Positions 9,668 through 18,958 of a stretch of DNA of 48,750 nucleotides are shown in pieces (the stretch's first letter is position 1; every line of letters starts with the position of its first letter). The notes under the pieces were generated by a model. The model was given only the letters and a program-made list of their open reading frames with translations. It made no database searches and was not told where the DNA came from. Origin of the DNA: Muribaculaceae bacterium (GTDB taxonomy: Bacteria; Bacteroidota; Bacteroidia; Bacteroidales; Muribaculaceae); assembly GCA_017545095.1 (NCBI GenBank), contig JAFYCU010000169.1, positions 1-48,750 on the forward strand, read 5' to 3'. Both the position numbers and the translations under genes were made by a program.

Positions 9668-9860
9668 AAAGAGCCGAGAACCAAGAACCAAGAACCGAGA
9701 ACCAAGAACCGAGCAAGATGCGAGATGCGAGAGCCGCATTGCGCACTTGTAGCTCGAATCTCAAAAGAACCGAGAACCAAGAGCGCAATCAGTCGGTAGG
9801 TCGCAAGGCACCGCCTTGCGAAACCCTGCCGCATTGCGCACTTGTAGCTCGAAGCTTGAC
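9668..9860. repeat. Composite intergenic repeat: AAGAACC tract plus GCAAGGC hairpin
   Basis: An AAGAACC/GAACCGA microsatellite (9668-9720) is followed by two copies of GCCGCATTGCGCACTTGTAG (about 9734 and 9829) that flank the hairpin CGCAAGGC-ACC-GCCTTGCG (9802-9820). A very similar composite lies at 28126-28260, and a partial reversed copy at about 40282-40360. There is no coding capacity that I can support. Confidence 0.8.
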
Positions 9861-9940
9861 GCTTGTTTACGACCACTTGAATCTGCACACAATTTTTCAG
9901 TAAGTGTTGCGTTATAAGAATATAAAGCAATTTAAGAACT

Positions 9941-11491
9941 ATGAAACAATCACGACTTTTGATGCTGCTCGTTGCCTTATTGATGGTTGGGCAGCTGCAA
10001 GCCGACGACATCGAAATTAATGGCGTGTCGTATGAGCTGAACAGCGATGGCACATTGCGCGTGGTAGAACATTGGCCCTATTATTCGGGCGAGGTCACCA
10101 TTCCCTCGTCGGTAAAGGTGGATGGTGTCACCCGCAAGGTCACAGCCATTGCCCCCAGAGCTTTTGCCAACTCGGCCGACCTTACCGCTGTGAACCTGCC
10201 ATCCACTATCACCAGCATTGGCTTCGAGGCTTTTGCCAACTGCACCTCGCTCGCCTCGTTCACGTTTCCCAACTCGCTCACCGACCTGGGCATCCGCACG
10301 CTGGTGGGGTGCTCGTCACTCACCACGGTGAACTTCGGCACAGCCATCACCAGCATACCCTATGGCACTTGCATGAATTGTTACAGCCTCACCCAGGCCG
10401 TGATTCCCGATCAGGTGACCACCGTGTGCGGCTATGCCTTTGCCAACTCCTATATCGACGGGGTGTCGTTTGGACAAAACATCTCCACTATCGAGCCATA
10501 TGCTTTCGACAACTGCACCCGCATGCGGCGCGTCGAGGTGTCGAACTTGGCCGGGTGGTGCCGCATCAAGTTTGACGAATACTCCTACAACCCGCTCAAC
10601 CTCGCCCGCCAGCTCGTGGTTAACGGCGAAAGTGTGCGTTACCTGAAAATTCCTGAGGGCGTGAACGAGATGCTCCCCTACACCTTCACCAACATGAGGG
10701 TGGACTCGGTGCAGATACCCCACTCCATCACCAAGTGCGACATGATGTCGTTCTACAAGAGCGAACTGCGCACGATGCGCATCCCCGACTGGGTCACCGA
10801 AGTGTATGCGCCTTTAGGTCTTAGTTTGCAAAACCTCACAACGGTTTCCATTGGCAAAGGTGTCAAGGTGATTGAACCCGCCACATTCAGCGGAACCACA
10901 AAGCTCACCAAGCTCACCCTGAGCGAGGGACTCGAGGAAATCCGAGCCACCGCGTTTGCCAACACGGCCGTGACTGATTTGGTGATTCCCAACAGCGTGC
11001 GCGTCATCGACCAAGCATTTGGCTTTGCTCGAATCAAGAAGCTCACCATTGGCAGCGGCTTGCGCGAAATCAAGGACTATGCCTTCCACAACGATTCGGC
11101 ACTGGTCGAGATTCACGTTGCCGTGCCCAATCCGGCTTTGATTGAGTTCACAGGGCCTGGGCCGTTTGCCCAATTGGTGACCAGCAAGCCAAACGTCGAC
11201 AAGACAAAGTGCGTCCTCTATGTGCCACGCGGCAGTGTGGAGCTTTACCGCAACTATCCCGTGTGGGGTGAGTTCACACACATCGAGGAGGATAACAGCC
11301 TGGCCATTCCAGGCGATGCCAATGGCAATGGCTCGGTCGACATCGAGGACGTGAACCTGCTCATCAACGCGCTACTGAACAAGCCCACCGGCGACAGCTT
11401 CAATCCCACAGCCGCCGACGCCAACGGCGATGGCAGCATCGACATCGACGATGTGAACATCGTCATCAACATCATGCTCGGCAAGGGTTAA
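9941..11491 (+). CDS. BspA-like leucine-rich-repeat surface protein with dockerin
   Basis: A secreted protein with a signal peptide (MKQSRLLMLLVALLMVGQLQA, about 1-21). It is followed by a run of BspA/TpLRR-type leucine-rich repeats (LRR_5) with units such as AFANSADLTAVNLPSTITSI and ITSIGFEAFANCTSLASFTF, covering about residues 60-440. The C-terminus (about 456-516) is a dockerin-like module with two intact calcium loops, DANGNGSVDIEDVN and DANGDGSIDIDDVN. BspA-like proteins of Bacteroidales are associated with adhesion to host proteins or other bacteria; the ligand here is unknown. It follows the peptidase array and shares its C-terminal module, so it probably uses the same export or anchoring route. 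A terminator-like hairpin follows at 11514. Confidence 0.9.
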   Translation: MKQSRLLMLLVALLMVGQLQADDIEINGVSYELNSDGTLRVVEHWPYYSGEVTIPSSVKVDGVTRKVTAIAPRAFANSADLTAVNLPSTITSIGFEAFANCTSLASFTFPNSLTDLGIRTLVGCSSLTTVNFGTAITSIPYGTCMNCYSLTQAVIPDQVTTVCGYAFANSYIDGVSFGQNISTIEPYAFDNCTRMRRVEVSNLAGWCRIKFDEYSYNPLNLARQLVVNGESVRYLKIPEGVNEMLPYTFTNMRVDSVQIPHSITKCDMMSFYKSELRTMRIPDWVTEVYAPLGLSLQNLTTVSIGKGVKVIEPATFSGTTKLTKLTLSEGLEEIRATAFANTAVTDLVIPNSVRVIDQAFGFARIKKLTIGSGLREIKDYAFHNDSALVEIHVAVPNPALIEFTGPGPFAQLVTSKPNVDKTKCVLYVPRGSVELYRNYPVWGEFTHIEEDNSLAIPGDANGNGSVDIEDVNLLINALLNKPTGDSFNPTAADANGDGSIDIDDVNIVINIMLGKG

Positions 11492-11513
11492 CCGCAGCAC
11501 TCAGCCACATCGA

Positions 11514-11553
11514 GCCGACCGACACCACCCTGGTGCCGGTCGGCTTTGGTTTC
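11514..11553 (+). terminator. Rho-independent terminator
   Basis: GCCGACCGACACCA (11514-11527) pairs with TGGTGCCGGTCGGC (11531-11544) with one mismatch and a 3-nt loop. TTTGGTTTC follows. It closes the BspA-like gene. Confidence 0.8.
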
Positions 11554-11632
11554 ACCCCCATAGAAACCTTTCGGACAAGCCTCCCACCCCATCGCCTGCA
11601 AGTGTATCAACGCTGCGAACCGCCGATTGACC

Positions 11633-11665
11633 TTGCCGACGGGACGACAAGCACGCTAACTTTGC
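11633..11665 (+). promoter_or_regulatory. Bacteroidetes-type promoter for the terminase gene
   Basis: TTG at 11633-11635 and the -7 box TAACTTTGC at 11657-11665 (spacer 21 bp) lie about 30 bp before ATG 11697. This is the same housekeeping form seen elsewhere in the window. Confidence 0.65.
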
Positions 11666-11696
11666 AGCCCAGTATCAACAACAATGAGCTTTTACC

Positions 11697-13568
11697 ATGG
11701 AGGAAATCAAAAAAGTGCTTGAAGAAAACCAACGCCGCAACGCCTTGCTTCAGGCCGTCGCCTACGACCCCGTGAGCGGAAAGGGCTGTGCCGGACCACG
11801 GGTGCTGCACGGCACGCAGTGGCTTCCGCAGGCTCTGCTCGACGAATGTCCACACTACGATGCCCTGTCACCGTTGGAACAGCAGCGCTGCCGCGTGCGT
11901 CACGACTTCGAATACTGGTGTGCCACCTGTGCCACTGTGATTGAGAAAACCTCGGGGCGGCCAGTGCCGTTTGTGTTGAACGCCCCGCAGCGGCGCGTGG
12001 CGGCCGAGATGGAGCGACAGCGGCTGGCCCACATGCCAGTGCGCATCATCATGCTCAAAGCACGCCAGTGGGGTGGCTCCACGCTGGTGCAGATGTATAT
12101 GGCCTGGATGCAGCTGGTGAGGCACAAAGGGTGGAACAGCCTCATTTGCGGACACCTGCACCAAACGTCGCGCTCCATCAAGGGGATGTACAGCCTGCTG
12201 CTGCGACACTATCCACCCCACCTGCCCACCGACGAAGACCAGCCGCTCGCCTTCCGCAATTTCGAGGGTGCCCGCGATGTGCAGGTGCTCACCGGGCGCG
12301 AATGCCAGGTGATTGTGGGCACGGCGATGAGCGAGGATGCCGTGCGTGGCTACAATCTGGCCATGGCACACCTCACCGAAGTGGCTTTCTGGCCCAACAC
12401 GCGCAAGCACTCGCCGCACGACGTGATGCGAGCGGTGAACGGCACCGTGGGACGCATCGAAGACTCGGTGATTGTGCTCGAATCCACCGCCAATGGCGTG
12501 GGCGACTTCTTCCACACCGAGTGGTTGCGAGCCGAGGCGGGCCGAAGCGACAAAACACCCATCTTTGTCCCTTGGTACGAAATCGAGATTTACCGTTCGC
12601 CTGTTGACGATGCCGAGAAACTGTGGGCCGAAATGGACGAATATGAGCACAAGCTATGGGACAATGGCCTTACGCTGGAGATGATTCAATGGTATCACGA
12701 CAAACGTCCCGACTCCTTGAGCCATGCGTCCATGATGGCCGAGTTTCCCACCACGGCCACCGAAGCTTTTGTGTGCTCGGGCAACGCGGTGTTTGCGCTT
12801 GAACACCTCGACCAGCTGCGGCACAACTGCTTTGCGCCGCTCATGTGCGGCGATGTGGAAGGCGATACCCGCAGTGTGCGCAACGTGCACTTCGTACCGG
12901 CCAGCAACGGATTGCTCAAGGTGTGGAAGCATCCCAAACCCGGTGAACGCTATGTGGCGGCCGTCGACATTGGCGGCCGCAGCGACAGGGCCGACTACTC
13001 GGTGATTGCCGTGCTGTGTATCACCGACCTGCGTAACCATCGACCGGAGGTGGTGGCGCAGTGGCGCGGACATATCGACCACGACCTGCTGGCCTGGAAA
13101 GCTGCGCAGATTGCCGAGCTTTACAACCACGCCCTGCTCATCGTGGAGAGCAACACCTGGGAATCGCATGAGTCGAAGAGCATCAACGGGGAGTTCCTGC
13201 TCACCATGCTGCGGGGAGCCGGCGTCAACCTATATCAGCGCGACAAGCAGCACTCGGGATTCCACACTGATGTCGGCAACAAGTCACAAATCATTCACCA
13301 CCTCATCAGCTGCGTGCGCGACCAGCGATATGTGGAGCACGACAGCGAGGCGGTTGACGAAATGATGTACTACGAGAACCAGCCCAACGGAGGCTTCGGA
13401 GCGCGTAGCGGACACCACGACGACATACTCATCACCCGTGCCATCGCCCTGTGGGTGGTGATGATTGATGAAGGCTACCAGCCACCACAGCGCACGCCCA
13501 TCACCAGCCGAGATAAGCAGTACCTGATTGGGGAGCCACACCAACTGAACCTGTGGGGCGACACATAG
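11697..13568 (+). CDS. Phage terminase large subunit (TerL), orphan
   Basis: A DNA-packaging motor ATPase and nuclease of tailed phages, 623 residues. The ATPase parts are visible: a Walker A-like KARQWGGST (121-129), a Walker B region AMAHLTEVAFW (222-232) and a coupling motif LESTANG (261-267). The TerL-typical EFPTTATEAF lies near 349-358. The RNase H-like nuclease has its expected acidic residues in AAVDIGG (about 421-427), LIVESNTW and GHHDDILITRAIAL. The reading frame is unbroken. No small terminase, portal, capsid, tail or integrase gene lies nearby. The gene has its own host-type promoter and is followed after 49 bp by an unrecognised gene. It may be a domesticated phage remnant, part of a satellite, or a conserved cryptic module; I cannot tell which. 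Confidence 0.88.
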   Translation: MEEIKKVLEENQRRNALLQAVAYDPVSGKGCAGPRVLHGTQWLPQALLDECPHYDALSPLEQQRCRVRHDFEYWCATCATVIEKTSGRPVPFVLNAPQRRVAAEMERQRLAHMPVRIIMLKARQWGGSTLVQMYMAWMQLVRHKGWNSLICGHLHQTSRSIKGMYSLLLRHYPPHLPTDEDQPLAFRNFEGARDVQVLTGRECQVIVGTAMSEDAVRGYNLAMAHLTEVAFWPNTRKHSPHDVMRAVNGTVGRIEDSVIVLESTANGVGDFFHTEWLRAEAGRSDKTPIFVPWYEIEIYRSPVDDAEKLWAEMDEYEHKLWDNGLTLEMIQWYHDKRPDSLSHASMMAEFPTTATEAFVCSGNAVFALEHLDQLRHNCFAPLMCGDVEGDTRSVRNVHFVPASNGLLKVWKHPKPGERYVAAVDIGGRSDRADYSVIAVLCITDLRNHRPEVVAQWRGHIDHDLLAWKAAQIAELYNHALLIVESNTWESHESKSINGEFLLTMLRGAGVNLYQRDKQHSGFHTDVGNKSQIIHHLISCVRDQRYVEHDSEAVDEMMYYENQPNGGFGARSGHHDDILITRAIALWVVMIDEGYQPPQRTPITSRDKQYLIGEPHQLNLWGDT

Positions 13569-13617
13569 CTTCAGAACTTATGAATATCATTTTACCAACT
13601 TTTTATCTACACTTATC

Positions 13618-15513
13618 ATGAAAACACAAAATCTTCGCAAGAGCGAACAAACGCCCGATGCGCTGGTTGTGGTTGGGCAGCCTGTGCGTGCCGGTCAAGT
13701 GCCTGCGGGGCATGAACTAGTGCTGCGTGATGGCGAGCGGTGGCTCACGGTGCACAACGGCCAGCTGTGGTGCAACGGCACGGCCTTGGCGGCGGTGTCC
13801 GGCACATTGGTGGGCGTGCACCGCGTGGGGGCTCTCGTGGTGGTGGCCGGCAGCGAGGGGGTGGTGTACCTCACCGAGCGCAATGGTGCGTTGACCCCGA
13901 CCAGCATGGGCGATGCGCTGCCCACGCTGACGCTCACCCAGCAACCGTCGTCCACACTCACCGCCGCACTGCCGACCATGTCGTTTGCTTCCCCCTACGT
14001 GCGCTGGCAAGCCCCGCTGCAACAGGCCGACGTGGCCTCGCTCACCGCGGCGCTGCGCAGCTGCTGGCTGTCGCTCACCGCTCAGGCCGAAGCCATGGCT
14101 TTGCGCCACAGCCCCTGCCAGTTTCGCTATGGGGTGCGTTTGTGGGACGACTCCTACTTGTGGATCAGCGCACCTGTGACCCTGGGCGACGACCTGGTGG
14201 CGGGGGCTTCGCGGGTGCGGGTGGCAGCCACCGTCGAGGGTGGTGAGGTGACGGGGGTGCCGGCCACCACGCTGGCATTGCCCACCTACACGCTGGGCAT
14301 CGCCGTGGCACGCGGTGTGGATGCCGCTTGGCGGCAGGTGGTGAAAGCCGTGGATGTGCTCGCCACACAACCCGCTCCACTCGTGCGGGACACCTCGACA
14401 ATCGACTACAGCGTATACACCAACAGCACCCGCCAACCTATGCTCGACTATGGTTTCGCGGTGTGCAGCCCCACGCAGGTGGAGCGCGTGCTGGCAGCCA
14501 GCCGCTGGACGGTGGTGGCCTCGACAAGCGACTTTGAGGCCTTGGAGCAAGGACGCTGGGTGGAGAGCGGCGACCGCCCCGACACCGCACTCACATGGGA
14601 GCAATGCCAAGCCGCCACAGCTGGAATAGCCACACGACCGCTGGTGGCCACACTGGTGTGCAACGGTCGCCTCTACGCCGCCGATGCTCAAGGGTTGATG
14701 ACCACCAGCCGCGCCGGCAATCCGCTGGTGAGCGAGCGGCAATGTGTGGTGAGCGGTGCCCAGCTGCTGGGGCTGGCCGCCGTGCCACGCTCGCTCTATT
14801 CGGGCGGCTTCGGGCGTTACCCCGTGTATCTGTTCACCAGCGAGGGGGTGTTTGCGCTGCCGCTGACCGCGCAAGGGGTGTATGGCGAGCCGCGACTGCT
14901 CTCGCGCGAAGTGCTGCAAGCGGGCACACGGCCCGTGGAGGCGGGGCGCGATGTGTACTTCACCTCATGGCGTGGCCACCTGTGCCGCCTGCGCGGTAGC
15001 GAGGTGACGATGGTGCGCCGCAATGCCGACATGCGCTCGATGGCATGGGATGCCGAGCACAGCGAGTTGTGGGGCATCGACAGCCAGAGGCAGGTGTGGG
15101 CTCTCATCAACGACGAGCACCTCGACCAGCGCACCATAGCGGCAACGCACCTGTGGGGCACGGTGGGGCAGGCGCTGGCGGTGGCGGCCGACGGCACCGT
15201 GCGCGACCTGACACGAGAGCAGGATGCCGTGATGGCGGTGGAATGGCTCAGCGATGCCCTGCCCTGCAAACGCCCACCCAAGCAAGCGATATGGCACGTG
15301 TATGGCGACCAGGTGGCGTTGCAGCTCGATGTGCTGGGCGAGCGCGGCGTGAGCTGCCACGGTTTTGTGGTGGGCCGCCTCACCGCCACCGGCCGCGTGG
15401 CGGCCCCGCTGCCCATGGTGCTCTTCGCCCCACCCCTGCGCACCGTGCGCACCCACATCACCGGCACTGCCAGCTCCGGCACGCTGATGATGAGATGCGA
15501 AATAAGGCCCTAA
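13618..15513 (+). CDS. Unrecognised 631-residue protein next to TerL
   Basis: I do not recognise the family. There is no signal peptide or membrane segment. The protein is rich in short beta-strand-like stretches with repeated patterns (VVVAGSEGVVYL, PVYLFTSEGVFAL, DVYFTSWRGHLCRL, HSELWGIDSQRQVWAL), compatible with a beta-propeller or other all-beta structural fold. It lies 49 bp after the terminase gene on the same strand, so co-transcription is likely and a virion or packaging role is possible (inference). Composition is GC-rich, like the neighbours. A hairpin at 15559-15608 separates it from the convergent gene. Confidence 0.75.
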   Translation: MKTQNLRKSEQTPDALVVVGQPVRAGQVPAGHELVLRDGERWLTVHNGQLWCNGTALAAVSGTLVGVHRVGALVVVAGSEGVVYLTERNGALTPTSMGDALPTLTLTQQPSSTLTAALPTMSFASPYVRWQAPLQQADVASLTAALRSCWLSLTAQAEAMALRHSPCQFRYGVRLWDDSYLWISAPVTLGDDLVAGASRVRVAATVEGGEVTGVPATTLALPTYTLGIAVARGVDAAWRQVVKAVDVLATQPAPLVRDTSTIDYSVYTNSTRQPMLDYGFAVCSPTQVERVLAASRWTVVASTSDFEALEQGRWVESGDRPDTALTWEQCQAATAGIATRPLVATLVCNGRLYAADAQGLMTTSRAGNPLVSERQCVVSGAQLLGLAAVPRSLYSGGFGRYPVYLFTSEGVFALPLTAQGVYGEPRLLSREVLQAGTRPVEAGRDVYFTSWRGHLCRLRGSEVTMVRRNADMRSMAWDAEHSELWGIDSQRQVWALINDEHLDQRTIAATHLWGTVGQALAVAADGTVRDLTREQDAVMAVEWLSDALPCKRPPKQAIWHVYGDQVALQLDVLGERGVSCHGFVVGRLTATGRVAAPLPMVLFAPPLRTVRTHITGTASSGTLMMRCEIRP

Positions 15514-15558
15514 ATCCCCCCAAAGGATAAAGCTTTAGAAAGTCTAGTAAATTTAAAA

Positions 15559-15608
15559 CCCAAAATGAGTCCAATGGGGCGCATGCACCCCGCTGGACTC
15601 ATTTTGGG
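15559..15608. terminator. Strong hairpin between convergent genes
   Basis: CCCAAAATGAGTCCA (15559-15573) pairs perfectly with TGGACTCATTTTGGG (15594-15608), with a further GGGGC/GCACCCC pairing inside. Read on the minus strand, the stem is followed by TTTTAAATTTA, so it best serves the minus-strand gene at 15637-16200. It may stop transcripts from both sides. Confidence 0.8.
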
Positions 15609-15636
15609 TCGGGCATCAGCCCAACAGGCTTTTTCT

Positions 15637-16200
15637 TTACTTCAGCACCTTGGTGGTGGAAGTGGTGCCGTCGGCATAGCGGTTGACCACGATGTTCACT
15701 CCACTGAAAGGACGGTCGCTGGTGCGTCCAGCCATGTCGCAGTAGGTGGTCGACACCGGGCAACGGTTGGCGTTGACATCGGTCACTGCCGTGGCAGTGG
15801 TCTCGGCACCGATGGTCATGTGGGTGATGCGCACATGCGAGGTGGGCTTGAGGACAACCTTCTCGGCCACGCCACTCCAGGCTCCCGACTTGCCATCCTG
15901 CTCATAGGTGTAGCCCTCGGGGGCATACTGGCTGAAGTAGGCCGAGCCATAGTTGTAGTCGGTGCACTGAAAGGCGATGTCGGTAATCACACCATCCTCG
16001 GCCTCGACAGTCATCTCGGTGAGGGCAAGCACCACATAGTAGTTGGCATTGTCCATGTGCGACATCGTCACAGTCACACCATCTTTGGTAACCGACGTGG
16101 CACCCACATCGGTACCCGGCGTGAAGTCAACCTGTACAGCTGCGGCAACGCCACAAACCAACGTAGCTAACGCAAAGAATGAGAGTAATTTTTTCATCAT
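15637..16200 (-). CDS. Small secreted protein with T9SS-like C-terminal segment
   Basis: 187 residues. The signal peptide covers about residues 1-21 (MMKKLLSFFALATLVCGVAAA). A single beta-rich domain follows (about 22-135) with KDGVTVTMS, resembling the N-terminal domain of the protein at 46443-47726 (KDGVTLTL in the same place). The last 40 residues (TYCDMAGRTSDRPFSGVNIV ... TKVLK) have the shape of the short C-terminal sorting domain used by the type IX secretion system: a YxxxGR turn, then GVxIV and a basic tail. The function is unknown. It has its own promoter at 16295-16326. Confidence 0.8.
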   Translation of the reverse strand: MMKKLLSFFALATLVCGVAAAVQVDFTPGTDVGATSVTKDGVTVTMSHMDNANYYVVLALTEMTVEAEDGVITDIAFQCTDYNYGSAYFSQYAPEGYTYEQDGKSGAWSGVAEKVVLKPTSHVRITHMTIGAETTATAVTDVNANRCPVSTTYCDMAGRTSDRPFSGVNIVVNRYADGTTSTTKVLK

Positions 16201-16294
16201 AAATAATTTAGGGTTATAAGGTTAGTAAATAGTTATGAGTCATGAGGGGTTTGGGGAGACCATGAACTTGGCTCTTGCATACTCGGTTCTCGGT

Positions 16295-16326
16295 GCAAAG
16301 TTAGCAATAAAACGCGATGTGGGCAA
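16295..16326 (-). promoter_or_regulatory. Promoter for the small secreted protein
   Basis: On the minus strand, TTG (16324-16326) and TAACTTTGC (16295-16303) are 20 bp apart. The leader to the start codon is about 90 nt. Confidence 0.65.
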
Positions 16327-16358
16327 CTATTTGGGCAAAAAGCTCACTTTTCGGTGGT

Positions 16359-18710
16359 TTATTGGGTCAAGATGATGTTGATAAGCGCGTTGATGTCGGT
16401 GACATCAATCTGCTGGTTGCCATCGATGTCGGCCCGCGGGTCATAGGCGTTTTCGCCTGCGAGGACGAGCGACACCACTGCGTTGACATCGGCCACATCC
16501 ACCACTCCATCGCCGTTGATGTCGCCGAGCAATATCGGCTCCTCCTCGGGCTGCAACACGGTGTAGATTGACGTGCCACGCGCACTCACCAGTTCACCGC
16601 CGCTGAAATAGTATATCCACGCGAAATAGCGGTGGCCAAAGCTCAGTTCATCGAAGTCGAAGCTCAAATCGATGGAGTCGCCCGGCTGGAGCTGCACATG
16701 CGTCGACTTGGTGTGTATCGATGTGCCGTAGTTGCCGTAGGTGACACGGAACAGGCGCACGGAGATGTCTTCGTCGTAGGCATTCATGCCGGTGTTGGTG
16801 ACCGTGGCCTGCACAGCGAAGCGGTTGCTGGTGACGATGCGGTTCTCGGCGTCGGTGACGTTCAGCACCTGCAGGGTGGCGTCGAGGTGTGCAGTGTCCA
16901 TCGGGGTGATGGTGAGTGTGCGCGAGGCCAGCTGCCGCGTGCCGTCGTCGTTGAGGGCGAGGGTGATGGTCTTGCGGCCGGCCTCAGTGGGCACGAAGCG
17001 GAAGTGGATTTCGCCCGTTTCGCCCGGCTCCATCTCGGGTTGCGCCGCCGAGGTGAACGTGCCGTCCACCAAGAGGTATATCAGGTCGTAGCGCGAGGGG
17101 CCATTGTTGGTGACCGTGGCCGTCACATTCACCGCCTTGCCTTGGTGCAAGGTGCCAGCAAAGGTGATGTCTTGCACGGTATAACTCGATTCGGCCGCCG
17201 TGCCATAGCCCGTGATGGTGCAACGGTTGGCATTGATCACCACCTTGATATAGCTCTCGTCGGCACCAATACACAGCTGCCAATTGTTGGCATCTCGCAC
17301 ACTGCATATGGGCTTGATGTAGTAAGTGCCGCTGGTTCGGTTGGCTCCGAAGCTCAGGATGCGCGAGTTGGTCGACACATAGTTACCCACCTTGAGGTTG
17401 GTCACATAGCTGGTGTAGAGTTTGTCGAGCAGCTTGCCGTCGGCATCAAAGAAGCCCCATCCAAAGTCGAAACTGGCCACCTGCGAGGTGTAGTTGAAGA
17501 AGCGGTTCGACACGCGGGCGGTGAAATTGCCCGAGTTATAGGAGCGTGTGGTGGACACCTCGCCCAGCGTGAGTCGCGTGCTGGTCATGATGGGTTCGCC
17601 GGCCTGTTCGGTGCCTGGCTCCAGCCCGATGGCCATCGCCTGGTTGTAGATGTAGCCATAAGCTCCCGCCGTGCTGCCAATGCCTTGTGCGCTGGGGTTG
17701 AGCACGCTGAGCACAAAGTAGCCATCGCTCTGGCTGTTCCAGCCCCAGTTGATGTGGAAGCGTCCCTGGTCGTCGCAGCCGTCGCACACAAATGAGTGTC
17801 CGCCCGAGCTCTTGTTACCGGCATAGGCCACGGGTCGGCCGGCGGTGAGTTCGTCGTGCAGCATCTGCTCCCAGTCGGCAGTGCTGTAGCCCAGACGGCT
17901 CACGTAGTGGGCCGTGGCCTTGTAGCCAAAATAGGTGGCCAGCGCAAAGGGAATCAGGGCCGTGGAGGCATTCGACGTCGTCTTGAGGAAGTCCATCGAC
18001 AGCGCTTGGTCGCAATACTGCATGAGCGTGGCCACAGCGCGTGCCGAGACGCTGGTGGTGTCGTTGGTGTAGTACATATCGTGCATCGCCTCCCAGTTGA
18101 AATCGACCGGCTCCAGCTTGAGCATGAAGATGGCGTTGGTGCTGGTGGTGTAGGAGGGTATGGTGGTGGTGGGTCGTGCGGGCCACTGGTGGTAGTGCAT
18201 AATTTGCGCCATGGCGGTGGCCACACAGCCCGTCACGGCCCGGTTGCCGCTCACCCAGGGCAGGTTGATGTTGAAGGGAGACCCCTGACCCCAGTGCGAG
18301 GTGAGCAACGGAGCCACGGCGCTGCGCGGCGTGAGACGTGCCGGACGTGCACCGCTGTCGAGGGCGGCCATCTGCTCGGCATAGCCGTCAAGCAGGGCCT
18401 GCATGGCGGGAGGCATCTGGGTGGCATCAAAGGTGCCATGGTTGCTGTGTGCCAGCACAGCGGGCACGCGGTCGTCGCCAGCCACAATCACAAAGCCACG
18501 CTGATTGGCGGCATTGAACACATGGAAGGGGGCTGGAACGCCCGGAGCGGCATGACGGCTGGACATGGCTGCCGGCACAGGCGACGACACATAGCCGCTG
18601 GCAATCGTGCGGGCGCGGGCAGCATCGATGGGAGCCGACCACGCCACACCGACGGCACACACGGCCATCAACATGGCCAACAAAGGCAAGTAAACTTTTC
18701 GGTAGTTCAT
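16359..18710 (-). CDS. C10-family (streptopain-like) cysteine peptidase with dockerin
   Basis: A secreted cysteine endopeptidase of the SpeB/PrtT family. The signal peptide covers about residues 1-26. A C10 pro-domain or Spi-like inhibitory segment lies at about 30-130, including the FHVFNAANQRGFVIVAGDD-type strand. The catalytic Cys162 is in the GCVATAMAQIMHYHQWP segment, the catalytic His305 in GGHSFVCDG, and the conserved INWGW at about 320-324. Two long beta domains follow (about 380-700), of which TVTNNGPSRYDLIYLLVDG looks CARDB-like. Residues about 727-783 form a dockerin-like module (DINGDGVVDVADVN and DIDGNQQIDVTDIN). The mature enzyme probably acts outside the cell after autoprocessing (family knowledge). 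Confidence 0.92.
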   Translation of the reverse strand: MNYRKVYLPLLAMLMAVCAVGVAWSAPIDAARARTIASGYVSSPVPAAMSSRHAAPGVPAPFHVFNAANQRGFVIVAGDDRVPAVLAHSNHGTFDATQMPPAMQALLDGYAEQMAALDSGARPARLTPRSAVAPLLTSHWGQGSPFNINLPWVSGNRAVTGCVATAMAQIMHYHQWPARPTTTIPSYTTSTNAIFMLKLEPVDFNWEAMHDMYYTNDTTSVSARAVATLMQYCDQALSMDFLKTTSNASTALIPFALATYFGYKATAHYVSRLGYSTADWEQMLHDELTAGRPVAYAGNKSSGGHSFVCDGCDDQGRFHINWGWNSQSDGYFVLSVLNPSAQGIGSTAGAYGYIYNQAMAIGLEPGTEQAGEPIMTSTRLTLGEVSTTRSYNSGNFTARVSNRFFNYTSQVASFDFGWGFFDADGKLLDKLYTSYVTNLKVGNYVSTNSRILSFGANRTSGTYYIKPICSVRDANNWQLCIGADESYIKVVINANRCTITGYGTAAESSYTVQDITFAGTLHQGKAVNVTATVTNNGPSRYDLIYLLVDGTFTSAAQPEMEPGETGEIHFRFVPTEAGRKTITLALNDDGTRQLASRTLTITPMDTAHLDATLQVLNVTDAENRIVTSNRFAVQATVTNTGMNAYDEDISVRLFRVTYGNYGTSIHTKSTHVQLQPGDSIDLSFDFDELSFGHRYFAWIYYFSGGELVSARGTSIYTVLQPEEEPILLGDINGDGVVDVADVNAVVSLVLAGENAYDPRADIDGNQQIDVTDINALINIILTQ

Positions 18711-18733
18711 ATCGTTGAGTTTTAATTCGATTT

Positions 18734-18742
18734 ACAAAGGTA
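18734..18742 (-). promoter_or_regulatory. Putative -7 box for the C10 peptidase
   Basis: On the minus strand this reads TACCTTTGT, 24 bp before ATG 18710. There is no clear TTG at 19-20 bp upstream, so the call is moderate. Confidence 0.5.
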
Positions 18743-18908
18743 GATAAAATTTGGGAATTATAAGCCAGTCGCCATAAAGAAATTGATTTTCGTTAGGAGC
18801 TACGATTTTGTTTTGGTACTTTAGGAATCATCTACCACCAGAGCAAACTTCATGGCCATTTTTCGCAAAAAAATGCCATAAAATGTAGGAAGTTTGCGAT
18901 TTTTGCTT

Positions 18909-18917
18909 TAACTTTGC
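18909..18917 (+). promoter_or_regulatory. -7 box for the threonine dehydrogenase gene
   Basis: TAACTTTGC lies 41 bp before the start at 18959. The upstream DNA is AT-rich, but a well-placed TTG was not found. Confidence 0.55.
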
Positions 18918-18958
18918 AGGCTAGAATTAACGACAACCATTAGCAGATATTATCAAGA

